Of a DNA stretch of 64,000 nucleotides, positions 35,457-42,737 are shown piece after piece. How positions within the stretch are numbered: the stretch's first letter is position 1; each line of letters opens with the position of its first letter. The notes under the pieces are model-generated. The model did not search any database. It was not told the origin of the DNA and saw only the letters and a program-made list of their open reading frames with translations. A program made the translations under genes and the position numbers. The DNA is from Periplaneta americana (Eukaryota; Arthropoda; Insecta; Blattodea; Blattidae): NCBI RefSeq assembly GCF_040183065.1, contig NC_091119.1:205653798-205717797 (forward strand). Reading direction: 5' to 3'.

Positions 35457-36379
35457 GCTTTAAAAAATTAGGAGGCATTAGGATTCGAACTCGGGGTGCC
35501 AGGATGACAACTCAGCATCCAACCACATGAGCTACGCCGTTACACAGTCTAATGCTTCCCTATTAGGCACCTAACGGAAGTATGTCACAAACAATAGCCA
35601 ATATTTTCAAAACGAGGGGCCATTGGCCACCCATACCAGGTATGACTTTAAAAAGTACTACTTGTACTTTCATGTCACAAAATCTGATTTAATTCGGTGA
35701 TATACAGAGCGTGTCCTCTCCTTGTTAGTTTTCTTTTCTTTCGATTTATTTCCCCTCCATACCATTTCCTTAAGTCATTCTGTTTTTTCACCTTGTTTTC
35801 CCCTCTTCCTTCATCACTGCTCCCTGAACTATCTCCTACTTGCGTTACTCTGCTTCTAGTCAGCCTCGATTTAGATCTTAGTTCCTTCACCAGCTTCGGA
35901 ATTGCTCCCATCTGATGTCCACTATTTCCATTCGCTTGCATTGAGGTCTTGTTCTGCTGAGCTTGCTGAACTTGCTGAATACCAGTTCGCGTCACTCCTG
36001 TTTCTTCTTCAGTTGACGTCACTGCCAGCTTTCCGAAAATTTTCGCTGACTTTGATACGTTTGCGTTTCACTCGCGTACACTCACCACACTCGTGTCACT
36101 AACCTCAGCTTTAGATACGATATTCTTGATCTTTTCTTTCAAAAATTTTCTGTTCCTTTCCTTTTCTTCTGAGTCTACGATCGGTTCCTTTAACGTTACT
36201 AAGCACTCCTCTACACTAAAAACGAAATTGTTTATCTTAATTTACAATGGATTTAGAAGACTGTATTAATTGCTTTCTTACATCTGTAAATAATGCAATG
36301 TGTTTCTATGTTCTTTCTCAAAGCTGATATGTGCAAAATGTTGCACGAAGAGATGAAGAAGAAATACGGTGGAAATTAA
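13555..36379 (+). CDS. Plus-C odorant-binding protein, complete, 9 exons
   Basis: Predicted secreted carrier of small hydrophobic ligands in extracellular fluid such as sensillum lymph (family knowledge). CDS exons: 13555-13633, 16098-16207, 19778-19883, 20285-20346, 25401-25436, 28107-28239, 30036-30103, 32240-32267, 36324-36379. All junctions are GT..AG and all phases agree (1,0,1,0,0,1,0,1), giving 678 nt and 225 residues. Residues 1-18 are a hydrophobic signal peptide ending CAVTA. Twelve cysteines follow: C55, C65-C66, C85, C108, C120, C124, C167, C181, C191, C200, C211. Classical OBPs have six. Extra cysteines plus a proline directly after a late cysteine (C200-P201) mark the Plus-C subfamily. 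The only alternative splice choice seen is the exon 3 acceptor: a CAG at 19733-19735 breaks the frame, while 19777 keeps it. The gene covers 22.8 kb because its introns are filled with transposons. A paralogue follows at 44070. The ligand cannot be inferred. Confidence 0.85.
13824..14492 (+). mobile_element. TAAG-tailed LINE, copy C, in intron 1 of OBP gene 1
   Basis: 5'-truncated. Flanked by an exact 13-bp duplication GTGATGTATTAAA (13811-13823 and 14492-14504; the first base may belong to the tail). Ends in TAAG repeats. A TAG at about 14054 replaces the Tyr of VLYGCETW, so the reading frame is dead. The open piece at 14080-14280 encodes REEHRLRVFENKVLRKIFGG. Confidence 0.9.
14665..15169. 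mobile_element. Probable transposon end fragment
   Basis: Starts CAGGGTGATTCATAAAGAGT, a form common at the termini of mariner-type insect transposons. No coding region is recognised. Inside intron 1 of OBP gene 1, and interrupted by the SINE pair that follows. Confidence 0.4.
15185..15555. mobile_element. Inverted pair of tRNA-like SINE heads with 15-bp TSD
   Basis: The exact direct repeat TGCAACTTCACACTC at 15170-15184 and 15556-15570 bounds an insert whose two arms are inverted copies of each other, with a spacer of about 80 bases. Each arm carries a tRNA-like sequence (minus 15205-15280, plus 15420-15493) with A box TAGCTCAGTTG and B box GGTTCGATA/C. The fold has a plausible D arm, anticodon stem TTGGT/ACCAA and T arm. 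The acceptor stem is mismatched and position 33 is C, so a working tRNA is unlikely. Confidence 0.8.
16098..16207 (+). CDS. OBP gene 1, exon 2 (first cysteine)
   Basis: Acceptor CTGTTTTCAG, donor CTG|GTGAGT, phases 1 to 0. Encodes residues 27-63, including an RQIR basic patch and C55 in NMDNCQHH. This is the positional counterpart of the giant exon 3 of gene 2. Confidence 0.85.
16228..16505 (+). mobile_element. SINE fragment with tRNA-like B box
   Basis: Starts abruptly at GGTTCGATCCCCGGCG (B box) and runs through a conserved-looking GC-richer body (TTTTCTCCCTCCGGGAACTC) to about 16505. The A box is missing, so the copy is 5'-truncated. Lies 20 bases inside intron 2 of OBP gene 1. Confidence 0.55.
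16908..18318 (-). mobile_element. Jockey-like LINE (ATTGT-tailed family), split by a SINE
   Basis: Starts with a short GTATTGTATTGT run, the 3' tail read in antisense. It matches the copy at 47131-48170 along its length: TCATACATTGC..AGCTAGAATATGGAACAAG, then CCATGGGCATTATTAGTAG, then CATTATCGATTTTTAAG. The compound SINE at 17474-18066 interrupts it. Coding on the minus strand is fragmentary (residues near 17093-17413). Confidence 0.75.
17474..18066. mobile_element. Compound inverted tRNA-derived SINE with 12-bp TSD
   Basis: The exact duplication ACCTACTATTAT (17462-17473 and 18067-18078) bounds it. Both ends carry the same tRNA-like head: B box GGTTCAAATCCC, A box GTGGCTTAGTGGATAAAGC. It is antisense at about 17507-17590 and sense at about 17909-17972. 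Each is followed by the same tail, GTTCCATTACTCTTTCATCG. The middle (17700-17900) is a GC-richer SINE body. The uninterrupted LINE at 47460 shows the empty site. Confidence 0.85.
18384..18620. mobile_element. Inverted pair of Penelope-like 3' ends
   Basis: Arms of about 95 bases face each other. Each contains a CTCTGACGATGG(A/T)GTATA stretch next to CCGAAACAGCTGT. This form, a bipartite direction change followed by CCGAAAC, is common at Penelope-like element termini. Outer edges read ATTGATAAATTGGTACTTAC and its near copy. No coding region. Confidence 0.55.
18760..19243 (+). pseudogene. Pogo/Tigger-type DDE transposase remnant
   Basis: Reads LLLDSWSGQIDDTIFTFEGV near 18800-18862. After an interruption it continues TTRFLQPLNVFFKQYKI and, in the open frame at 18924-19244, LHDRGFIMTLHSVVYQQFHS. 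The QPLNVFF segment corresponds to the QPLDV box near the end of pogo-family DDE domains. An internal TAA after about 18890 breaks it. Confidence 0.65.
19778..19883 (+). CDS. OBP gene 1, exon 3 (CC motif)
   Basis: Begins NCCGNSS and carries C65-C66 and C85 (MMMKCFREVSEK). The acceptor TTACTGTTCAG at 19777 keeps the frame with exon 2; a CAG 42 bases upstream does not. Donor TCAA|GTAAGT, phase 1. Gene 2 exon 4 aligns residue for residue over the CC...C core. Confidence 0.8.
20285..20346 (+). CDS. OBP gene 1, exon 4
   Basis: Acceptor TTCTTCAG, donor GTG|GTAAGT, phases 1 to 0. Encodes residues 99-119, including C108 (DPFSCETLL) and a basic RKKER run. The preceding 401-bp intron is the only short one in the gene. 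Confidence 0.85.
20583..21342. mobile_element. Head-to-head Penelope-like retroelement pair
   Basis: Two 3' ends in inverted orientation: left copy on the minus strand (20583-20998), right copy on the plus strand (20999-21342). Each encodes the C-terminus of a GIY-YIG endonuclease-type protein. Left: RYKEHITAITKLQNTSTYAE, then a segment shared by both, MEILHI..KSQKLNTLQQYE, ending TQLNFRTHT. Both outer ends carry TCATCCTC..ACTGGTC and CATGTTTCG. Inverted pairing of copies is typical of Penelope elements. Lies in intron 4 of OBP gene 1. Confidence 0.75.
21960..22950 (-). mobile_element. Non-LTR retrotransposon 3' end with RNase H domain
   Basis: The minus-strand open frame 22363-22908 (181 residues) is the end of a pol protein. 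It has PGHVGISGNEAADAAARAG (RNase H C-terminal motif with the last catalytic Asp), then LLTRLRIGHCHLTHGHLL and a CDMC..H..C-type zinc knuckle (CDMCHVPLTVEHVLLRC). This layout fits I/R1-like clades. 5'-truncated near 22950. The 3' untranslated part runs to a TAGTAGTAG run at about 21965. In intron 4 of OBP gene 1. Confidence 0.85.
23705..24056 (-). mobile_element. tRNA-derived SINE
   Basis: On the minus strand the head reads TCCCGCTCCGTGGCGTAGTG (A box region), then TGGTTCGAGTCCTCATGGGG (B box). The body ends near TTCACGGGCTGTAGCG. About 350 bp, much richer in GC than its surroundings. Confidence 0.75.
24176..25166. mobile_element. Non-autonomous hAT element, copy 1
   Basis: 8-bp TSD GTTTCAAT at 24168-24175 and 25167-25174. 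Ends CAGAGGTGTGCATCGG and, reverse-complemented, CATACTGCTGCATTGG. The interior has no transposase. It includes a TAA microsatellite (24583-24620). Nearly identical in order to 32873-34238. Confidence 0.8.
25401..25436 (+). CDS. OBP gene 1, exon 5 (36-nt C-x3-C microexon)
   Basis: Encodes only CLSQCVARNKDL (C120 and C124, the C-x3-C pair found throughout OBPs). Acceptor CTGTTTCAG, donor TTA|GTAAGT, phase 0 on both sides. Gene 2 has an exon of exactly the same length and phase at 61375, which strongly supports both. Confidence 0.85.
25845..26760 (-). mobile_element. Jockey/CR1-like LINE remnant
   Basis: Minus-strand pieces of a reverse transcriptase C-terminus. 26461-26742 reads SDNKMKLQRAHNLCVRFV; 26201-26401 reads SRFTYLSSHHNLNTRSRHE and ALPRLWNSLPASIRD. 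The 3' untranslated end has the palindrome-like AAGGCCGTCAGGCCTT near 25859. The frames are separate, so it is inactive. In intron 5 of OBP gene 1. Confidence 0.8.
26786..28034 (+). mobile_element. Helitron-like element
   Basis: Begins TCTATATTAATAATAAATCT and ends GGGTACGGCTAGT, a CTAG-type 3' end preceded by a short GC-rich hairpin (GTGCAGCGGAGCGCAC at 28005-28020). No terminal inverted repeats and no coding capacity. Contains a GTCT microsatellite (26920-26938) and the TAATA array at 27487-27598. The class is inferred from the ends. Confidence 0.5.
27487..27598. repeat. TAATA pentanucleotide array
   Basis: About 22 consecutive TATAA/TAATA units. Almost perfect, so it is recent or unstable compared with the element around it. 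Confidence 0.95.
28107..28239 (+). CDS. OBP gene 1, exon 6 (helical core)
   Basis: Acceptor TTTCATGCTAG, donor AAAAG|GTACGT, phases 0 to 1. Encodes residues 132-175, a lysine/glutamate-rich helical segment with the acidic start IDEAGNL common to OBPs and C167 (VVKCLEEG). A possible earlier donor at 28233 would break the frame with exon 7. Confidence 0.85.
28308..28722. mobile_element. MITE, ~415 bp
   Basis: Ends match as inverted repeats: CTATAGTCGCGACGCTGTTA on the left and, reverse-complemented, CTCTAGTCCCGTCGCTCTTA on the right. A TA flanks each. No open frame. In intron 6 of OBP gene 1. Confidence 0.55.
28926..29581. mobile_element. hAT-type element with 8-bp TSD
   Basis: Exact TSD CCATTCAC at 28918-28925 and 29582-29589. 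Ends CAGTGTTGCCATAT and, reverse-complemented, CACTGTTGCCAACATAT. 656 bp with no intact transposase. In intron 6 of OBP gene 1. Confidence 0.8.
30036..30103 (+). CDS. OBP gene 1, exon 7
   Basis: Acceptor TGTTCAACAG, donor ATG|GTGAGT, phases 1 to 0. Encodes residues 176-198 with C181 (EGKCNPAN) and C191 (FGKCIWRE). Confidence 0.85.
30594..31411 (-). mobile_element. Second LINE family, C-terminal reverse transcriptase remnant
   Basis: Minus-strand frames. 31064-31456 reads YGMKINVNKTKTMIIRRK, then NRKSSIFCGHLEKDLRKKLV and AFYGTETWIL. 30594-30959 reads RKRDWLDHWLIRNSLLKDAM and RSRRKYQMIDSIK. The order matches the end of an RTE/CR1-type pol, distinct in sequence from the TAAG-tailed family that abuts it at 31412. 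In intron 7 of OBP gene 1. Confidence 0.8.
31412..31862 (+). mobile_element. TAAG-tailed LINE, copy D
   Basis: Starts at the ACCGGTTTTTCTGTATGGTT site, directly beside the opposite-strand LINE, and ends in MNLRVP (31861) without a TAAG tail, so both ends are damaged. An ATT microsatellite follows at 31877-31936. Frames are broken at about 31522. Confidence 0.8.
32240..32267 (+). CDS. OBP gene 1, exon 8 (28-nt microexon with C-P)
   Basis: Encodes NCPAEHRSD plus one base. A long pyrimidine tract precedes the acceptor, and the donor is ACA|GTAAGT. C200-P201 is the cysteine-proline pair used to define Plus-C OBPs. Confidence 0.8.
32574..32795 (+). mobile_element. tRNA-derived SINE
   Basis: Head CCGGCATAGCTCAGGCAGTA (A box) followed by GTGGGTTCGAGTCATT (B box). 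The body runs to about 32795. In intron 8 of OBP gene 1, about 300 bases after exon 8. Confidence 0.75.
32873..34238. mobile_element. Non-autonomous hAT element, copy 2, with nested insert
   Basis: Ends CAGAGGTCTGCATCGG and, reverse-complemented, CAGAGTGCTGCATTGG. Same body as the copy at 24176. An extra segment at about 33139-33505 is absent from copy 1. It begins TGTATGTATTTGTTTACACT and is rich in ACAAT units; both sides resemble ATGTTGTA/ATGTTGGA, so it is a later insertion. Carries a TAA microsatellite at 33640-33700. No convincing TSD. Confidence 0.75.
34715..35724. mobile_element. Harbinger-like element with ~255-bp inverted arms
   Basis: TTA flanks both ends (34712-34714, 35725-35727), the target length and sequence of PIF/Harbinger elements. 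Arms 34715-34975 and 35465-35724 are inverted copies, starting CAAGGAGAGGGCACGCTCTG and, reverse-complemented, CAAGGAGAGGACACGCTCTG. A tRNA-like B box (GAGTTCGAATC) lies in each arm. The centre is AT-rich with a TAA microsatellite (35400-35456). No transposase. Confidence 0.75.
35728..36238 (-). pseudogene. Antisense open frame of unknown identity, disrupted
   Basis: On the minus strand, about 36238 to 35728 reads as one frame with a single stop (after SVVSVRE at about 36073). It includes KERNRKFLKEKIKNIVSKAE, a glutamine-rich QQVQQAQQNKTSMQANGN stretch and a basic end RKWYGGEINRKKRK. The Harbinger-like element interrupts it at the TTA target. With that removed, the frame would stop seven codons later in a lysine/arginine tail. 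The composition suits the first open frame of a LINE, but no domain is recognised. Lies in intron 8 of OBP gene 1, opposite strand. Confidence 0.4.
36324..36379 (+). CDS. OBP gene 1, exon 9 (C-terminus)
   Basis: Acceptor TTTCTCAAAG. Encodes TDMCKMLHEEMKKKYGGN and then TAA. C211 is the twelfth cysteine of the mature protein. The intron before it is 4 kb long and holds a SINE, a hAT element, a Harbinger-like element and an antisense open frame. Confidence 0.8.
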
Positions 36380-36758
36380 GAAGAACCAAGTGAGAGTGGC
36401 AGTTACCAATGGAGCGTTTTGCAAAGTCATTATACTTATACATATTACAAAATACTTGTTAAGCGTTGCAAATGCTGTGATGCATTAGGTTTTCTGTACT
36501 GTATTTCGATGGCCCAGAACCAAACTGTTCCAAGTCCATTTTACTATTTTTTTTCAGCAGAGCTATTTTAAGCTCCTGACATTCAAAGCTTCATGAAACA
36601 ATTTGGAATAGCTTCATAACAACCTTATGGAGAGGAATATTTACAATTTTGTTCGATTCATATATGCAGACAAGAACTGGAACAATATGAAACACAGATT
36701 TTTCTTATAAAAAGTTGGACTTAGAACTGTCTGGTTCTCAACCATCGATTTGTTAATC

Positions 36759-36764
36759 AATAAA
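36759..36764 (+). terminator. Possible polyadenylation signal of OBP gene 1
   Basis: AATAAA lies 380 bases past the stop codon, the first canonical hexamer seen downstream, inside otherwise featureless AT-rich DNA. A short inverted-repeat element starts about 100 bases later. Confidence 0.4.
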
Positions 36765-36864
36765 GTCTAAGTTGAGCAAGTCTGAGTTTCTTATACGATT
36801 GGTGTGTTTGGGTGAAAGAACTTTCAGAGCAAAATAAATCAATAACCAAATATTTTCTTTCCAT

Positions 36865-37363
36865 GTACTCTGCAGTGCTCGGGAAAAGTGACACAAGTCA
36901 GTTTCCACAAACCTTTTTTGATAATTTATTGACAACTTACAGAACATCTGCTCGCGTGTCCACACCTGTGGAGTAACGGTTAGCAAGTCTGGCCGTGGCC
37001 TGGGTTCGATTCCCGGTCGGGGCAAGTTACCTGGTTGAGGTTTTTTCCGGGGTTTTCCCTCAAACCTATACGAGCAAATGCTGGGTAACTTTCGGTGCTG
37101 AATCCCGGACTCACTTCACCGGCATTATCACCTTCATCTCATTCAGACGCTAAATAACCTAAGATGTTGATAAAGCGTCGTAAAATAACCTACTAAAAAA
37201 CATCTGCTCGCTTGGAAAAAAATACATAAGTATTTCTCCCATTACAATAATTCATACAGAAAAAAATCAAATCGACATAAACCAGTGTAAGTTGTCAATA
37301 AATTATCAAAAAAGGTTTGTGGAAACTGACTTATGTCACTTTTCCCAAACACTGCAGAACTGT
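36865..37363. repeat. ~80-bp inverted repeat holding a SINE in its loop
   Basis: Arms 36865-36942 and 37287-37363 share TTGTCAATAAATTATCAAAA and GGTTTGTGGAAACTGACTTA in opposite orientation. The SINE at 36956-37198 occupies much of the loop. Confidence 0.75.
36956..37198 (+). mobile_element. tRNA-derived SINE with 13-bp TSD
   Basis: The TSD AACATCTGCTCGC flanks it (36943-36955, 37199-37211). A box GTGGAGTAACGGTTAGCA, B box GGGTTCGATTCCCGG. Body through CCGGGGTTTTCCCTCAAACC to an A-rich end CTACTAAAAA. A second copy lies at 63470 on the other strand. Located 580 bases past the stop of OBP gene 1. Confidence 0.9.
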
Positions 37364-37369
37364 TTGTGC

Positions 37370-38656
37370 ACTTTTCACTTCATTTGGTATTTCCTCCGTT
37401 ACATTTCTCTATACCACGTCAGAAATTTTCAAGAGGATAAGGTGAGGGTTGCCATATTCTCTCGTCAGGAATTCAGGTCAGGTGATGATATTGCGTTCCT
37501 ACCTTAACGTAAATGCACATTTGAATTAATTCAGCAACTAAATTTATTCGTTTTAAGCACTTCAATTAATTATACAGAGTCGAAACTCTTAATTTTGTTA
37601 CATTTTCTCTAGATTACTAAATTCCCTTTGAATTATTGATAAAGTCTGGAAAAATAATTTCAATATTATACCTTGTTCTACTCAGAAGAAATGCATACTA
37701 CATAGTTTAAATCCTATCTACTCGTATAATAAATCAAATAGTCAAGTTCCAAAGATACTAAGGAATAAAAATACTGTATAATACCTAATACGTATTACAG
37801 CATAGTTTCAACGTTTTTATTTCAATACAACTGGATAGAAGACGCCAGGTGGCATTGACGACGACAGTGAACATAGGTTGGACAGAGTCTTGAAAAAATG
37901 TAGAAAGTATTTTAAAAACAATTTATAGAAATGAGCAACAATTTTATTTCGTTTTTCAAATTCTTTCTGACATTCCGGGACAAATATAACTCGACACAGG
38001 ACACACCATTAAAATCCAGAACAATCGTAGGAAATTCAGGGCGTCTGAAACATTCCTTGTCACCGTTTTTGGCGTGTAAAATAAGTAATGGGAACGTTAA
38101 GTGCGAGCGTTTTACATTTGCCGCAGTCAGCCTGACAACTCTGTTTAGCAAATGGCTGATGTGACGTGTATATGAAGTGATACCATTCTTAGCTTCACTA
38201 GCAACATGCTCACAAACGGGCACTATATATCTAGGGCACACGCCAAAAACGCTGGCGCCAGTTGTAACACTGGGTAGGGTAATATCATTGTTTAGTTTAC
38301 TTCAGAAACCATTAAGGGTACACTGAAGTGAAATTTGAGCATTTTAAATCAATGAACCTACAGTGTTCAATTTTTGCACACATATTATTTGACATAATAT
38401 TATGCACAAAAATGTTCAGCTTAATTGGAAAATATTACGTAGATTTTTAAAAAGGATTTAAGAGAAAGAATATGTTTTAAATTTATTTCATCTTCTCGTA
38501 TAAAAATAATTTTATACTGAAGTTTCACCATGATATTCAACATGCTGTCACTAATAGCTGGCATGGAAATTTTTAAGTGTTCATTAGTTTTGTTGACAAT
38601 AAATGATATTTATATTACTGCAGTTCAAATGCGAAAAAAAATTTGCCACGACTTTC

Positions 38657-38735
<79 letters not shown>

Positions 38736-39190
38736 TTCATTTCTTTGAAATTTTACTGAGATATCAATGCGGAAATTCATATAGCCTAGTATAAATTGAG
38801 GGAGATGTGAAAAAAAAATGATATGCAAGCAGCTCATGATTTGTGGAAGGAGATAAGTTTTGAAAAAAAAAAAAATACAAAACTTAAAAACCGAGAAAAA
38901 TAGAGTTAAGCAGCAGAGATTCAGGGGATTTAACGCCAGCAACTTTTAAAATGACTGCTAAAACAAGTGTCCTAAGGTACGAAAGTCTCTGAAATTTTGA
39001 GAGGAGCATCTGTAAGTATAGAAATATCTTTAAGACTAAACGAAAAAAAAATCACAGTTTTCGTAAAAAAAGTCATATCACTATAAGTGTACTAATACAT
39101 AATACCAAAATTATAATAGGCTTAGACAAATTTAAAACTATTTATAAAAAATTAGTTAAATGTTCTTTGAAGATATTCCACACTGAGTAA
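37370..39190. other. Unassigned intergenic DNA with ATT microsatellite
   Basis: A long ATT array at 38658-38735. Apparent poly-leucine, poly-tyrosine and poly-asparagine frames over it are artefacts. A pair of overlapping frames at 37912-38241 shows no motif on either strand. Confidence 0.5.
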
Positions 39191-39199
39191 AAGTTTTAG

Positions 39200-40200
39200 C
39201 TAAAGAGCTTATCTTTTCATTATTTTTTTTTAAACTCTAATATTATAATTAGTATTTCTAATTCCCAGATGAATCTTATTAAAAAGTTTCACACCCACAA
39301 TAAAATGACTATCACAGATCTTGGCTAATCTACATTTAGGAACAATTGAAGCGGTGAAATCAATAACCATTCAAGTTCACTTCTGGTCATTCATTTCTTG
39401 CAAATTTGAAATTAAATTTTGGACATTTCCACAAGTGTTACGACTTTAAAAGTTGGTACACTACTTTGTTTTGATCTCGAAAACAATCAGAAATATTATG
39501 TGCAAAAAATAATAATTACATAAGAAATAAAAAAAAAAAAAACGTTTTTTTTTTTTTTGCCTTTTTGTCGAAACTTGTGTAAATGGACTTTAATGGTTAT
39601 TGATCTCACCGCTTCAATTGGGTTATGGTTATTTCTAATCTCATAAGGACGTACTGTATTACCAGAATAATATTAATGTAAATGTTCATACAAGAACATT
39701 ATGTTAGAGAAAACATACAATGAAGAAAAGATGTAATTCCAAATTCACTGAATAAGAGTTGATAGTGTTCTTTTGTGCCACAACCTTCAAGAATACGCAC
39801 AGATTTTTTTCTGAAGAAGTAAAACATATTTTGCAGTGGCACTATTTCCCCATAATAAAATTCCATAATCCAAATGATACTGAAAAACCATGAGAGGCAT
39901 TTAATAAGGCAGTGGTAGGAACCAACGGCTTTAATTACCTTAATAAGTAAATAATCTTTCAGAATTTGACACACAAATGTTCGAGTATGCTCCTTCCAGG
40001 TAAGTTTGCTATCTAGATAAAAACAGAAAAGTTTAGCATATTTATCACTGTCGACATGATTATAAAGACTAACTAGCTACAACAGTTTGAGTTTTACTCA
40101 GATTAAGACTTAGATCATTAGCACTAAATCAATAAGATATTATGTGAAGACTTATTTCCAAAACCATTTAATACGTTTTCTTTAAGGTACATAATCGTCT
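39200..40200 (-). mobile_element. Jockey-like LINE remnant
   Basis: The minus-strand frame 39699-39974 reads IMEFYYGEIVPLQNMFYFFR, then KKSVRILEGCGTKEHYQLLF. This matches the LQK..VRII.G pattern of the reverse transcriptase end seen at 47351-47677. Flanking untranslated parts are degenerate. Confidence 0.6.
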
Positions 40201-40350
40201 AGCAAAAACTGTTTACGAACAACGCACACTATCAGTATAGGGGTAGGACATCGGGAAGCATGTCTTGGCAGAATGAGCTACATCAGGCAATGTACGTCGT
40301 GTGTGCTGGTGGAGTGTGGCGGATCTAATCGCAACATATAGACTATAGAG

Positions 40351-40946
40351 CAGCGGTGGCGAAAATGTAATCGTGCGCCGAGCCACTGTGTAACCTGCAA
40401 CGTGCATAGCAACTATGGAGGGAGGCGGACACCCGAAGGGGAAGTGAAGCAACTGTCTGACTTATTAACGGATTTTCATTTTCCTTACGTCAAGCACTTA
40501 AATATAGTTTTATACAGTACAAGGCTACAAACTATGTGTAGTACGTGTAACGAAGAAAGAAATGAACAATATCACAACCTAAAATTAACTGTCTTCAGAA
40601 TGTCTCTGCGACAGAGTTTCAAAATCAGGAATTATGTCACTTACTGCCAGTCGTAGTTGATCACGAAGGTATTTGTCTGTCAGTCGTGATCTAAATTTGG
40701 TTTTTACTATTTTCATTGTTGAAAATAATTTTTTACAAACGTAAGTTGTAGCGAACATGGCTTCAACAGAGCAAGCGAAAGAACGAAGCTTCGGATATTT
40801 ATTTTTTGGCAAAGATTTGAAAGTTCAATATTTGTCAAGTCCTTACATCTAGCTTTCATTTGACATCACATAGTAAATCAGTGAGTTCAAATTGAAGAAC
40901 TAACCGCATTATTCGTACATCTGCTGAAAAAGGATCGACGTGCAGA

Positions 40947-40982
<36 letters not shown>

Positions 40983-41329
40983 AACAACAATAACATTTAA
41001 CCTTTTAATGTTTCATCAGTAACATGTAGTATAATGCCGTTTTATGTTATGCAACCGTTTTTCTCGTAATGCTTGTGAGCAAATCATACATTTAATATTC
41101 TCATCATATTGACAGCAAAAAAAATGCGTCCTCTCATCCTACTTGGAACTTTCGTACATGGTTTCGAGAGAGACATATGCCACTCGCAGGTCAGAGACAA
41201 ATACAAATAGAACGGAGTTTGACTCCAGTCAGTGAGAGGATGGGGGTTGGGGAATGTTAGAAGCAAGCGAAGTGCACAGTTAACACTGCGAGCCACAATG
41301 TCTCGCGAGTCACGTTCTCGCCACGGCTG
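40351..41329 (-). mobile_element. hAT transposon, internally deleted, copy 1
   Basis: Exact 8-bp TSD CTATAGAG at 40343-40350 and 41330-41337. Ends CAGCGGTGGCGAAAATG and, reverse-complemented, CAGCCGTGGCGAGAACGTG. The minus-strand frame 40585-40812 is the transposase C-terminal dimerisation region (FATTYVCKKLFSTMKIVKTK then RSRLTD). The rest of the transposase is gone. A GAT microsatellite lies at 40946-40981. Confidence 0.9.
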
Positions 41330-41337
41330 CTATAGAG

Positions 41338-42030
41338 GAATAAAATTGGACCCTGTGAGCGTTGAAAATTATGGTTCATAACCACGAAAACGCGGACCAT
41401 CAAACTGAGGAAGAACAATCTTCATAAAATTTATAATCAATCAGCTAAAGATTACTTAAAAGTTAATGCAGTTTGTTTTAGGGCATATTCAGAAAAGAAT
41501 GCAGGAACAACTGGATAATACGCACGGCAGACCAATATCGATAGTCGACTCTACTCGCTGGCCACTAGTCACCGGGCCGTACCGAGCCGTATCACACAAA
41601 ATATAATCGAAATGGTGGTAGTCAAATTCGCGACTATATTCTTAAATAATTCACTTCATTAGTCTAGTTCAAGGTTTTATGTAGTACAACGGCGGTTTTT
41701 TGAATGCATTAAAAGAAAATGAAGATGTAATAAGATAATAAACTAGGTTATCACAAGGAAATTAACAGGAAAAAAGGTGTGTTTCACGGAATACAATTAA
41801 AATGACGGAAAGTAAATTTCCGGTTAATTTTCGCCAAAGCGTAAAGTACGTAATTATGACGGCGTTGCTGTTTTATTTCTGGCCTATCGAAAAATACCTA
41901 GCCTATTACGAAAAAAAATTTAAGGACCATGAAATTATTCACCGCTTTCATTATAGGCCTATTATTTTTTAACAATATTACGAATCAAAAACTGTCATAT
42001 TATATAATTTTAACTACTACATGGACGAAT
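41338..42030. other. Unassigned AT-rich DNA
   Basis: No coding signal or repeat family recognised between the hAT element and the CCTAA array. Confidence 0.4.
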
Positions 42031-42034
42031 CAAA

Positions 42035-42250
42035 TCAAGCTAACCTAACCAAAGCTAACCTAACCTAACCAAAGCTAACCTAACCAAAGCTAACCTAACC
42101 TAACCAAAGCTAACCTAACCTAACCAAAGCTAAGCTAACCTAACCAAAACTAATCTAACCTAACCAAAGCTAATCTAACCTAACCAAAGCTAATCTAATC
42201 TAACCTAACCTAAGCTAACCTAACCTAATCTAAGCTAACATAACATAACC
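42035..42250. repeat. CCTAA/CTAAC array resembling interstitial insect telomere repeat
   Basis: About 200 bases of CTAACCTAACC and AACCAAAGCTAACCTAACC units. CCTAA is the complement of TTAGG, the usual insect telomere unit. Here it alternates with a CCAAAGCTAA variant at roughly 20-25-base spacing, so it is not a pure telomeric run. Confidence 0.8.
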
Positions 42251-42737
42251 TTCGTAAATGCAAGGCCTGTAACCGGAGCAAGAAGGGATCTCAATCATTT
42301 AATCTGCAAGTACACGCAAAAATAAATTCAAGTAAGGATCACGCTCCCACTGCATGAGAGGTCCGCGCATGCGCTACAGCAAAACTGTTTCTGTCCCGAG
42401 CCTCTCATCTAAGGCACTCGTCATAATTTACTCGCAATATTTACGCAAATACACATTGTCGCTAACAGTGGTGCTATCTCTCAATAATGTTCGGAACGAA
42501 GGAGGTAGACAGAGAGAGAAAAAATTTCTCCCGCCAACTACGCCACACACCAACGTCACGTTCTTATGTTGGTGACATTGTGTATTTACTTAAATTTGGT
42601 GCTAAACGTAACGGCACGGTTCAAAGTGACCGTGCTAATTCTCCAGTATAGCGAGAATGCAATATTGAACTTTTATAGAAACCTTAGGTGTAAATCATGC
42701 GTATGTAGCTATGTTAATTTCAACCTAGTAACACAAA

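Noticed and set aside
42035-42250. Chromosome end (true telomere)
   Set aside because: The array is short, contains variants and is flanked by ordinary sequence on both sides.
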